Assembly: GCA_963210315.1 (NCBI GenBank)
Contig: OY723275.1
Location: 1,984,001-2,048,000 of the forward strand
DNA: 64,000 nucleotides
Direction of reading: 5' to 3'
DNA from: Rhynchopus euleeides
Taxonomy: Eukaryota > Euglenozoa > Diplonemea > Diplonemida > Diplonemidae
Below are positions 41,780 to 52,627 of the stretch, one piece after another. The notes under the pieces are model-generated. The model was not told where the DNA came from. It made no database searches and saw only the letters and a program-made list of their open reading frames with translations. Position numbers and translations under genes: made by a program. Position 1 is the stretch's first letter; each line of letters begins with the position of its first letter.

Positions 41780-43015
41780 CTGGATGAGACAACAAAAAAA
41801 TATTCGACAAGACCTGTACAAACCTTGCACTGAATGTGTCGCAGCATGGGACAGGTGCTCAGTTCCGGAAGGTCGTGCTTGCCTGTCACAGGACACACCT
41901 ACAAGGGCTTGTTCCGCTACCTCTTTGTCTCCCTTGCAGACCTCATGCATTTCCGGTATGCAGACATCCCCTGGCGCTTCTGGGGATGCAAGGATGAGTC
42001 AGCCCGGATTCCCTTCTTGCGTGCTCGGATCTCAGGGCATATATTTCACTGGTTGATGGAGCATGCCGAAAAGGGATCAACGCGCAATGCCTACGTACAC
42101 AGTCTCCATCATTGGTGGGCTCCAGAAGATGCAGTGCCTCTGCAGAACAACGACGAATTTGAAGAAGCAGAGAACGGACATCGCAAGAAAGATGCCGTTA
42201 CAATCGCCAGCTCCGCAACTTACGAGAGAGATCTTGCGATGGCAGAAGAGAAGCGGCGCGCATCGGGCATGCCTTGGAAGGTTGCGCACCTGTCGCAGGA
42301 CGGGATCCTCGGGTATAGAGAAGTCATCCTGTGTCCGTGTCTGCACACCCGACACGCTCATAGATTGGCTGTGTATGTTCTTTGCACACAGTTGACACAG
42401 CTGCAGAAGGGGTTTGTGCACTGCAACACACAGGACTTCGTTGAACCCATCAGCGCGCCCTACTTCCTGTTCCGGTTCCCCGAAGGACACCGCAAAGTAT
42501 CGCTCTGCTTGTGCAAAATGCCAATCCCGCTGGGGGCGACTTTCACACCATTCGTGTCATCCGAGGCGACTTTGAGCACGCTTGACCAACGCGCACAGCA
42601 GGAGGGGGATGACAGTTCTGACGAAGAAGATGAGGCCTGCAGGATGGCTTGTCTTGCCCAAGGTGTAACACAACTACGACAGGCGATGGCCGCACTTTGA
42701 CACCTCAAATTCTAACCGCTCACCTCCGCAGGTGTAGCCGCTACCAGGAGGATAGGTAGGTAGTCCAGAGTCCGGGGAAACTGACAGAAGCAAAACAAGC
42801 CCCTCCCCATCCCTCTTCCACCATGATTTTACCCCCCACGCCAGTAGACTGTAACTATATCATGGGAAAAATGGATGAAAATAGGTGAAAAGACTCCCGC
42901 TAGGGGGAGTCAGACTCCCCCTAGCGGGAGTATAGACTCCCGCTAGCGGGAGTCTTTGACACCCGCTCAGACTCCCGCTCCCAGACTCCCGCTAGGGCCG
43001 CTGGAGTCCACCGTG

Positions 43016-43634
43016 TAGCAGCAAAAAAAGATCAACAAATTTATAACAATAAACTCATCATCGAAGCCACAAATATCACAACCCCCCACACATTCTCTCT
43101 CTCTCTCTCTCCCCTTTCTCTACTCCACAATCGTATACCCCTATGTCGATTATGCCGACTGCTGCCTTTTTTTGCCAGCGCTTTGTGCGTGTCTCCCCCA
43201 CCCCTCCGCGAAGCAATACGCAATAGGTGGTGAAGCCCAGTTGTGGGGGTACGTGGCCGTACGGCGGGTGTGCTGCCCCCACACGGCTCTTCGCCTTGCC
43301 ACCTCCTCCCGCCCCGTCCGCCCGATACCAGCGGCACCGAGGACGGGAGGGGGGCGGGTGTCGTCGTCGTCTCTTCCGCTTTTCCTTTGATACCACCCGT
43401 TATTATTGCCCGATATTTTTCCAGCCTCTGTCTTGCGTTCTGTTCGGTGTCAGTCGTGATGATCAGGTGTGGTGGGATCGCAACTTCGTGCCGGACCTCC
43501 CCATCCCCCCCCCCCCCCCCTCTTATCGCTGCTGTTGCTGCCCAACCCACCCCCTCCATTTGTGTGTTCTGAATAATGCAGCCAGCTGTCGCCATCACCT
43601 TTCGTGCCACCCATCCACCACCCTCACCCACACA
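43016..43634. other. Spacer with CT microsatellite
   Basis: No gene. It holds a (CT)n run at about 43094-43112 and C runs near 43508. Confidence 0.5.
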
Positions 43635-44357
43635 CACGGTGGGATCTTGTAAATTTTACATGTATAACTACAAGTATATACATGTATTGTACATGTATAA
43701 TACTTGCATGTCAACTATTATACATGTATAATACATGTATATGCCTGAAATATACATGTAAAATACATGTATATCAAGTAAAAATACAAGTATAATACTT
43801 GCATGTCAACTATTATACATGTATTTTTACTTGATATACATGTATTTTACATGTATATTTCAGGCATTTACATGTATTTTACATGTATAATACTTGTCAT
43901 GCAAGTATTATACATGTAAAATACTTGCATGACAAGTAAAATACATGTATAATACTTGCATGACAAGTAAAATACTTGCATGCAAGTAAAATACATGTAT
44001 TTTACTTGCATGCAAGTATTTTACTTGTCATGCAAGTATTATACATGTATTTTACTTGTCATGCAAGTATTTTACATGTATAATACTTGCATGACAAGTA
44101 TTATACATGTAAAATACATGTAAATGCCTGAAATATACATGTAAAATACATGTATATCAAGTAAAAATACATGTATAATAGTTGACATGCAAGTATTATA
44201 CTTGTATTTTTACTTGATATACATGTATTTTACATGTATATTTCAGGCATATACATGTATTATACATGTATAATAGTTGACATGCAAGTATTATACATGT
44301 ATAATACATGTATTATACTTGTAGTTATACATGTAAAATTTACAAGATCCCACCGTG
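43635..44357. repeat. 723-bp palindrome of TACATGTA / ACTTGCATG units
   Basis: The outer arms are CACGGTGGGATCTTGTAAAT and its exact complement at the far end. The interior is almost wholly made of TACATGTA, ATACTTGCATG and GTAAAATAC units arranged so that the two halves pair over most of their length. The first eight bases match the TA-element end (CACGGTGG). The flanks give only CA on both sides as a possible 2-bp duplication. The AT-rich insert stands out sharply from the GC-rich surroundings. It is probably a fold-back transposon. Confidence 0.85.
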
Positions 44358-44706
44358 CAGCGCACCAGACCCCCCCCCCCCCCCCCTCTCCCACACACCC
44401 ACCCCACCCCCACCACAAAGCCTGAGGAGGGTGCACCGCGTGCGCGCGCGGGGGGGGGGGGGGAGCGGAGGGGCAGGGTTTGCGGGTGTGCTGGGCAGGA
44501 GCGGGGAGGGGTTTCCCCACTCCCCACACCCCCTCACCCACCCCCCCCCCCACACCCCCCCTGCCAGTAGTATATACATACTCTCGCAACAATATAGGGG
44601 GGGGGGGTGGTGTTGCACTGCGCAAAAGACTTATACATCCCCCTCTCGCCCCCTCCACCGCCTCTCTCTGTCTCACTGAGTCTCTCCTTCCCCCTGTGGA
44701 ACAGCC
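44358..44706. other. Promoter-side region of the Tudor-like membrane protein
   Basis: C14, G13 and further C runs, then a long pyrimidine tract (CCTCTCTCTGTCTCACTGAG onward) ending in GGAACAGCC directly before the start codon. No gene. Confidence 0.5.
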
Positions 44707-46006
44707 ATGCGAGATCGAGGCTTGCTCCTGCGGGCGGCAGTCTTGTGTGTGGGGGCGGTGTGCTGTGCCTCGGCGCTCGGGGCAGGGGAGGTGTGCCACA
44801 GGGTCTGCGGCGTGTCTGCTGTGCAGTGCGTCCCCCTTGCGCAGGCAGGGGCGTGCCAGACGGGGACGCGGTGCACCTTCCAGAATGAGTCCTCCACCGA
44901 GGCGGTGTGTGCGGTGTCCTGGAGTGGGTGCATTGCATCCAACGCAGAGCAGATCCTCAGCGGCCCCTGCGCTGCTGGGGCTGTGACGCCCTACCGCGCC
45001 ACATGCACTGTGCAGTGTGCTGGCGGGCCGCAGGCTGGGTCTATCACTTGCGCGGCAACCTCGGCTGGTGCGGCGTTCACTAGCACCTGCTTCCGTGTCA
45101 CCGCCACAGCAGCTCCGACAGCCGTGGTGGGGACGCCGTCTCCGTCTGACTCTGTCACCAGCAAGGCCTGGTTCTGGGTGTTGGTGTTGGGGCTTCCCCT
45201 GCTGGTGGTGCTGCTGTGTGCTGCGGCGGCCTTGTATTTCTACCTGCAGAGGGGCCACCGCTTCTGGGGTGGGAAGCGGACAAACGGCGGCCCGGCAGGG
45301 GCCTCCCCGAAGGGGAGGGAGGACGCCCAGGCGGGCGGGAGGGGCCGGTCCCCGCGGAATCCGATCTGCTTCAAGAGCCCGCCGCGGTCGGGGCCTGCCA
45401 ATTTTGGGGTGTTGCAGGATAAGAACAAGCGCCCGCTTGTGAGTGCGCTGAAGGGTTCCCCGCAGCGGCCGCGGCGCAGCCCCCCTCCGAACGCAGGGAG
45501 GAAAGGCGTGACGTTCAGCCAGTATCACCCGGGGGACACGGTGGAGGCGCAGTATGAAGGCAAGTGGTTCCAGTGTGTCGTGCAGGGGCACAATGCGGAT
45601 GGCACGTACACCGTGCTGTGGCTGCCTGGGGGGCAGTCGTCATCCAACATCAACACGGAGCAGATCCGCCGGCTGGTGCAGCAGAGGCCGTACCCCGACT
45701 CGGACTACAGCGACTACGGCGAGATGCAGCAGCTGCAGTGTCTCTGGCAGAATGAGTGGCACGTCGGCCTCCTGGAGGCGGTCAATGTGGACGGCACATA
45801 CGTCATTCGGTATGCATGTGGTTAGGCGTGTGTAGTGAGAGAGATGAAAGGGTGCCCTCAGTCCATATGCCATGTGTTTTGGGGTGCTTGGGATGGGGAG
45901 GCGTGAGGAACTTCGAGCTGTGTGCCACACAATACGCAACAAACACAGGTGGTTCGATGGGACCTACACGCCGAACATGGATCCTGCTGACACGAAACCA
46001 GCGTAG
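44707..46006 (+). CDS. Type I membrane protein with Cys-rich ectodomain and cytosolic Tudor-like repeats
   Basis: Exons 44707-45809 and 45949-46006 (intron 139 bp, GTATGC..ACACAG) join in frame to 386 residues. A signal peptide (residues 1-25) is followed by a Cys-rich region to about 135 with paired cysteines (EVCHRVCGVSAVQC, TCTVQCAGG). A membrane segment spans about 154-180 (FWVLVLGLPLLVVLLCAAAA). The cytosolic side is basic and disordered to about 270, then has two Tudor/Agenet-like beta repeats: GDTVEAQYEGKWFQCVV..DGTYTVLW (about 276-318) and QCLWQNEWHVGLLEAV..DGTYVIRWFDG (about 343-376). The second exon completes repeat two, which supports the splice. Tudor-like barrels usually read methylated proteins in the nucleus or RNP granules; their place on a membrane protein is unusual. 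The function is unknown. Confidence 0.82.
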
Positions 46007-48237
46007 CAGGGCCAGGCCTGGTGTGGGTTCGTATGATTGCATGCCTGTGCGCTGCACGTCGTCAGATTCCGTGGCGATGCTGCTCGTGAGGGCGCGAGTC
46101 TCTCCAGCCGACGGCTGTCGATATGCGCCCAATCCAATATATGCTGCAGCAGAGTCCTTTCAAGTTCTTCTGGTTGCTCCCAAGGTGATCATGGGGTGCC
46201 GCCTTCGCCTGTCGTCGCTGTGTCAAGAGGGGGTGCCCAGGGGTGCTCACACTGGGTCCGCCTAGTCGCCCGTGCAAAATGCAGATGATTATGTCTCGGT
46301 TGCTTTGGTGCTGCTGCCTGGTTTGCCACGCATATTTCACAAACCACTAACGAAACAATGGAAGGCAAAATCAGACCCCATCCAAATCAAGCCACCGACC
46401 ATCATCTCTTTTGCCCACCTAACCCACCCACCTGCTGTTCCTATCTCTTCCAACATAACCCCAACGTTCTTACCGCCTCCCACCTCTCCCCCTTATTATG
46501 CCACAATACAAATGCAACGGCGCAGTCTCTCTCTCTTTGCTATCTTCCTTTCCGAAGTTCTGAAGCTGAATCCGGTTATGGTTCTCCGAAAGCCCCACGG
46601 CCTGTCAACCTCCTGTCTTCTTTAGATCGTCCCTCTTGTGAACGCGATCCCTCCTCTCGCAAGGCAAGCAGGCGGCTGAACAAGGAGCCCACAAACCAGC
46701 CTCTCTTGGTACGTCGCATGGCATCTTTTGCTGTGGCATTGCTGCACCACTTCCCCATTTGATTGGCTCAGGAATGCTGACAGAACACAGACAAGGCGGC
46801 AACCTGCACCTTGCGGGTGCCCCTTGTTATTCTGAGGGTTTCTCCAGATGCAGCGCCATGCACCTCCGGGTGCAGGGCAGCACGCTCGGGGGCGGAGCCG
46901 AGCCATGCCGTGCCACTGATCACATCAGACGAACAAAAAAGAGAGCAGCAGGCCGTGTTCCCTGAGGGAGAAATGCGGCACCACTGCATACCCATGACCA
47001 CATCAAACGGTGGGCCGTGTTGCGGGTGCTGTTATGACACCGGGTTTTGCTGTTGGGGCAGAAGCCCATCCCATCTGGAGGGGCCCGAAGCACCGCTTCG
47101 CCACTTCGGAAGCCCCAGAACCCACTGCTCCGGAGAGCAGCACATCAGTCCTTTTCTCACTTTTCTGCACTTCTGAGCGAAAGCCCGCCTGAGCGTGATT
47201 GACGGGAGGAAACTTGTCGCGCTACGCTCTGCCATATATATTGGGCCAAATGCCCGATGCCGGCTTGGACGGAAGGCACATCCTCTCCCTGAAAGGCTCG
47301 GGGTGTGGTGGAAGAGCACCTCCATCCCCGTTCCAAATCAGAGCCTGTCCTCCCGCCGGATTCAACAACGGTGAAAAACATGCATCTGTCCCCTTCTCCT
47401 AGACCTAGACGCGGCGTGCTGTGTGCGTAGTGGGGGGGGGGGGTGGGGGCGAGCAGAGGGGGATCACCAAGAGCATCATTGCTCGGTGCTGTTTCTACAC
47501 TACGCCAATATAAAAAGAGATACACGCCTGGGGGAGGGGTGGGGCACCTTCATCCAGTGTTCGAAACTGCGTCAGCCCGATCTCCCTTCCCCCCCCCCCC
47601 CCCCACATACTGTTGTTCAGGGGCTTCGGACAGCCTCATTTTCTCCGCACTTGCGAAGCGATCATATTCCCTATCCCTCTAGTCTCCGACAATTCGGCTC
47701 GCACTCTCCCCTGAAAACAGATCCGTCGCACACCTCACCTCCCCGTTTCCCCCCCCCCCCCCACCCCTCGCCCAAAAGCATTGCAAGAGAGGGTGTTGGG
47801 GAGAATTGCCTCACCTTCACTCTCGAAACAATCAACTCTCCCCGATCCTCCCCTCCCCCCCCCCCCCTCCCCATCCTCTCGCCCCAGTATACTACCTCAA
47901 CTCAAACTTGTATTTCTTCTTTTGATCTGGCTTCTCTGTTTCCTGCTCCCTTCCCCCTCCCCCTCCTCTGTCCACCAGTCGTGCCCAGTTGTACCCAGAA
48001 GGAGGGTGTGATTTCCGGGGGGGGCGGAAGGGCTGGAGGGGGGAGGGGGGGTGTTGTCCGAAATCACGGGGTTGGGGCGGTGCCGCTGCGCCCCTTCTCC
48101 GAGGGTGCTGTTGTTCCGACGAGAGGGGGGGGGGGTTATTCCTGAAATTCCGGAACAAGAGTTGAGCCGGGCACTGCCCTCTTTGTTTTGCCTTCCCCCC
48201 CCTCCCCTCCAGCACATAAGTTTTCACCCATAAATTA
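46007..48237. other. Intergenic, no gene recognised
   Basis: About 2.2 kb with several C and G runs (near 47431, 47588, 47748 and 47850). Frames here are short or low complexity; no domain or element boundary is supported. Confidence 0.5.
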
Positions 48238-48582
48238 CCGTATACGTAAATATTTTGGAACGTAAATATTATGGAACGTAAATATTATGGAACGTAAATA
48301 TTTTGGAACGCTGGTGGGTTGGCGTTCCAGATTTTTTTCGTTCCATAATATTTACAGGGCTTTCTGCGACTCGGGGACTTGGGCCAGGTGATCGGACAGC
48401 ATACAGAGTCCCTGACGGGACCTACTCGTGCACTTTTCGCGCGATTCCTGAGGCAAGCCACCCTCACCACCGAGTCCCCAACTGGCCCTGTAAATATTAT
48501 GGAACGTAAATATTATGGAACGGACCGGGCAAAAATGGGCCCGTTCCATAATATTTACGTTCCATAATATTTACGTATACGG
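48238..48582. mobile_element. 345-bp TA-flanked MITE
   Basis: Ends CCGTATACGTAAATATT and its complement, flanked by TA (48236-48237 and 48583-48584). Each end repeats GTAAATATTATGGAAC two to four times, and inverted copies near 48345 and 48495 make it strongly self-complementary. Non-coding. Confidence 0.85.
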
Positions 48583-50221
48583 TATATCACGCTTTCCGCC
48601 CGTATGATTTAGTCCGGGGGGGGTTGGGTGGGAGGGGGGGGGGTGGCTTGTTGGTCTTCCGAGTCCTTCTCGAGGTTGTCGGGTGTGTTGTGTTACCAGC
48701 ATCACCACCCACCCACCATCCTACTTTCACTCACCACCCCAAGCTCGGCCACGAGTTCGTTTGTGGCTGACGTTGGAATCCTGTTCACCAAGTGGATCAT
48801 TTGCGAACACTTTCACAAGGCTGCGTGTGTGTATACAGTGGTGGTCGTGTCAATCAGAATTCGCTGTGCGACCTACCCCACTGAACAAAGAAGGTTATCG
48901 TGTGTGCGTTGGGCGTGGGTATAAACCCCTGCGGGGTGTGAATGCGGCGGCATGTGGCAGCCCAGGAATCACCCCTGAACCTGCCCCTTTGGGGCTCCGA
49001 GAACACAGGTGGCATCCCTGAATCCTTGAGCCCTCCGAGGCAGCCGCAGAGCGGCTTGTCCTGCCCCAGGTCCCGCCTGTCGGTGGCTTTCGCATCAAAG
49101 CCATGATTGGTGGGTGTTGTGGCGGTGACCGTGTATTTCAATGACGAACGACGAAGCTGAGCCCATCAGTGAGACGTCGGCCTGAGTGTGAACGAAGGTT
49201 TCCCTAAGGGAGGCCGAGTGTTGTGTCGGCAGTGGCAGGTGGCCAGTCGCAGCGTTGCCTCCATCTGTTGCATGCATGTGATTTGCCCATAGCCAGTCCA
49301 CAGTTGTCGACGAATGAATGAACTGAAGAATGCCGGTCCTTGGTACGAAGCCGCTGTTGCCCCTTCCCGTGAACAACAGAAATTTAGGAGGGCAGGAATG
49401 TCGCGCATCTGTGCCAAGTGTACCAGATTCCAACTGAGTAGAAGGATTCTAGGATTGAGGATTGTGTGCACTTCACTGCAGAGGCCCCTGGGGCGCCAGT
49501 GGTGGTCGTTAATCCCGGCCATGATACATGAAGTCTTTGATAGCCGTCACAGCCAACTGGGGAAACCTGATGCTAGAGGGTCACGGAGAGTGTCTGCCAC
49601 TGTTTGCTGGAGAGTACGCAGGGGATGAACCCCACCTCCCCCTGCACATTACCGAACCAAGAGAACCCGAGAAACCCCCCCCGCCCCGGCCTTTCCCTCC
49701 CCCACCCAGCGAGCTTGAAAATCAACACTGCCCTCCTTTTCGGCCCCAACCTTTGGTAGTCTCGACAACAAGATACCACCCCCATAACCTCGCCTGCCCC
49801 GGCCCAAATCTTTCAGTTGTTCTGTTCCGGCTCCGTTAATGTCATGTGCTGGGTAGGGGGGGGGGGTCGGGGAGCGTCTGGGTGGGGAGGGGCAGAAATC
49901 TCTGTTGCGGCAATGCCGCCAAAAACAAACCCCCTCCGAATTTGCACCCAAGTCACTGCGGCAATCGATCTGCAGTTTGAGGGGTGTGAAGGTGTTGCCT
50001 CCTGCAGGCTCGCCTATCGCCCCCCACCCCAACTGGTGTGATGCTGTGTGGCTACGCCACTGTATGACCTTGCCTTCCCGGCGTTGGGTGCGGCGATGGT
50101 GTGTCTTTACAACCCCCGCCGTGTTTACATCAACAAGCTCATTGGGTGACAGCTTCTTCCTCTCTGACCTTCAACTCTGTGACAGACAAAGCCGTGACAG
50201 CGGTGTGGCCCGACCCTATAG
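48583..50221. other. Intergenic, no gene recognised
   Basis: Mixed sequence with G/C runs. No frame with a recognisable domain. Confidence 0.5.
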
Positions 50222-52201
50222 CATGAATCTGCCCCGTTAACGGCTACCGGGTATTACCAGGTATTACCGGGTCGAAAAACGGGTATTACCGGGTCCGGTA
50301 ATACCCGTTTGCCCGGTAATACCCGGTTATAGCCCGGTAGCGCTACCGGGGATTTTCCATGGGAATTTCCCTTTGTTTTTGGGTTGATTCCCTTCCCCTT
50401 AGCAGTGTGTTGTGGTCGACATTGGATTCTATGGCGCATGGGGTGATCGAAAGATGGGTTCCGCAGTTCATGTCTGGTTTGTGTGGCTCACTGCAGACTT
50501 TTCGAGTTTCGCAGCAATGCTGACTACTGCACGGTGCCCACACACCACCTGAGCCCTTCCAGAGCCGGCGGTGTCGTCAGATCAGGCAGTCGAGCCACTG
50601 TTCCCGTAGCTTCCATCATTTAAGGACCTTGGCTCAGAAATGCAGAAACGGTGCGTCACCAAACTGGTTGCAAAGTGGCACAGTTGGGCACACAGTGGCA
50701 CAGAGCGAAGGGCTCCTCGTTTTCAATGATCGATCCTTCGTTCAGGGAAGCCATCTTCTCTTACCCCAGGCTCGAGTGCTTGGTCACGCCAGCTCCGTTA
50801 TTCGGTCACATCGCTCTGCTGGCTGGGTGCTTGTCGCAACACTTACCTGCGAGCAGCCAACGAGCATTATGGTACCGAGAGATGCTTCTTGGCGTGGCCG
50901 GGCTTGTGGTTCCTGCCACAGCAGGTCACAGTACGGTGAGCGGACTTGCTATATTTGCTGGGGTGGCTTCAACACGGGCTCGCCACTGGACTGCCCCCGG
51001 GCCAAGGTGGATAATCGCACCTGCCTTCGGGACGCTGAGTATCCGCCCCGTGTATGATGAGCGGAAGCTAACCAGCCTGCAGTCGACCCACGTGGTGGCC
51101 TCACGACTCCCAGACAACGGCTGGTTTGGGCAGGTGGACGGGAAGAGCTGGTTCTGGAGTTGTGGTGTCGACACGTTTCCATTTTGAGAAATTCTCTGTG
51201 ATACGCTCCACAGCAAGACGCACATTCCCATGTGAAGCCTCTCTGGCGACACCCTTGACAAGAGCACCTGGCACCCTGTACAGGACCTGCAGCTAAGATC
51301 CGGGCTGGTGCGGCAAGGTATTTGAGCGACCCCTTACGATATGATGCAATCCAGAGAAGTCCCAGAAAAACGTGGATTTGACCAGGCCCTCAATATATGC
51401 ACGAGTTGCGCCTGCTTCTTGTCATCTTGCTTGGCTACTGGTCCCTCTGATAAATCATCAGCTTGGTTCGAGTCGGGACAAGTCATGATGCATGCTTCAA
51501 AGAACTTAGCCTCGTGGACGGCCTGTTGTGTGACGACACGCTCTGCCTCCGTGGAAGCGGACGAGGCCATGAAGTGCATTGAAGAGGGAGGGAGAGGAGA
51601 CAACACACGGAGGACACAGGCACAGACAGGGGGGTGTGTGTCCCTCATAGATCTTGGTTGAACGAACAGGTGTTGGAATCAGGGCCTGGGCTCATTATCT
51701 CGACCTTTGTTTGTGTAATCATCGGGGCACGCCACGCCAACACAGCCCCCCACCGCCATGCCGCAAAGCCTGCCTCATAGATCTTGGTTGTACTGAACGT
51801 GGGTGTTCCCCAGCCGTTCCCACTCCCAGTGTTCCCAGGGCCGCCTCTGTGAGGGGTGGGCCAGGAGGGGCTGCAGAGGCTGGCCTTCAGAATAACGCAG
51901 GGGGGGTCACCTAACACCTGACATTCCCCCCGCGCACCTTCCCTTGGACTGCCAGACGGAAGATCACCAGAACCCTGCAGTTGATTCACTGCGACACCCC
52001 ACGAACCATCCCTGTACCAAGGAAATCCCCACGGAAAATCCCCGGTAATACGAAAACGGGTATTACCGGACCCGGTAATACCCCCGATTTTACCCGGTAA
52101 TACCCGTTTTTGACCCGGTAATACCCGGTAATGGAGGCCGATTACCGGGTTTCCGGTAATACCCGGTAATACCGGTTACCCGTTAACGGGGCAGATTCAT
52201 G
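50222..52201. mobile_element. 2.0 kb element with 6-bp TSD and ACCGGGTATTACC subterminal repeats
   Basis: TIRs begin CATGAATCTGCCCCGTTAAC at both ends. CTATAG, itself a palindrome, flanks both sides (50216-50221 and 52202-52207) and fits a 6-bp duplication. About 120-180 bp at each end consist of GGTATTACC and CCGGTAATACCCG repeats. The TIR start (CAT), the 6-bp TSD and the ACCGGGTA subterminal motif match the element at 37183. No transposase was found; the frames inside (for example 50651-51187) have no recognisable domain. Confidence 0.82.
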
Positions 52202-52207
52202 CTATAG

Positions 52208-52627
52208 GTCGTGCTGCCCACAGATGCTGTCACGGGCAGAGCAGGGCGGGATCATGCTTCTAGCGATGCCCTCGGCAGCGAGGGGCAGGCGGAACCCGGC
52301 GACCGCACCAGGCCCACTAGCAGCGTCCAGACTGGATCCCACTGCCGCCAATTCGTGCGAGGGTGAGGGGGTGGCCAAGCCCTTTTTCCCAGAGGGATTT
52401 GGTCCGGTGGATGCGTGCAATGCAAGCACGTGGCAGATTCCTGAAGTGGGGCAATTTCGATCACACCGCCGATCGTTAGGATGTTTCTTCTTCTATTTTT
52501 TGCTGGCGGCCCTGCCAGTGGTGAGGTTTGGCCCTTTTGGCTCAAGCGTCGGTATGAATCACAATGCGAAGTGCACGGCAACAAATGCATTACATTTGCC
52601 CCCGCCATTTTTTTTTACACAAACAAT
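52208..52627. other. Spacer between two transposons
   Basis: No gene or repeat recognised. Confidence 0.45.

Larger units (their letters stand above)
40895..42700 (+). pseudogene. Decayed cargo gene split by a hAT insertion
   Basis: Two protein-like frames flank the 41119-41779 hAT copy: 40895-41118 (CSLCDIPEERWYQQVHRYPH..) and 41834-42700 (288 codons: LFRYLFVSLADLMHFRYADI.. to an acidic DDSSDEEDE tail). The insertion plus duplication is 669 bp, so the frame is kept across it. However, a TGA lies at 41831-41833 just before the second part, so the joined frame is not open. Family unknown; no transposase or enzyme motif was recognised. It may have been two exons with an intron here. Confidence 0.45.
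40020..43015. mobile_element. 3.0 kb TA-flanked element with long TIRs and cargo frames
   Basis: Ends CACGGTGGACTCCAGC and GCTGGAGTCCACCGTG, flanked by TA on both sides (40018-40019 and 43016-43017). The TIRs extend about 140 bp as repeated AGTCTGACTCCCCCTAGCGG blocks, ending in CTATTTTCA..CATTTTTCCCATGATA. TA duplications fit the Tc1/mariner group, but no DDE transposase is visible. Contents: a small Lys-rich frame (40249-40629), a solo copy of its own left TIR (40779), a decayed coding region (40895-42700), and the nested hAT copy 41119-41779. Confidence 0.85.

Noticed and set aside
43635-44357. CRISPR-like array
   Set aside because: The short repeats are a palindrome without unique spacers, in a eukaryotic genome.
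44260-45591. 443-codon minus-strand frame
   Set aside because: Covers the palindrome end, C runs and the antisense of the Tudor-like gene; composition driven.
50651-51187. 178-codon frame inside the 50222 element
   Set aside because: No ATG-linked domain, no transposase motif; length is within chance for this composition.
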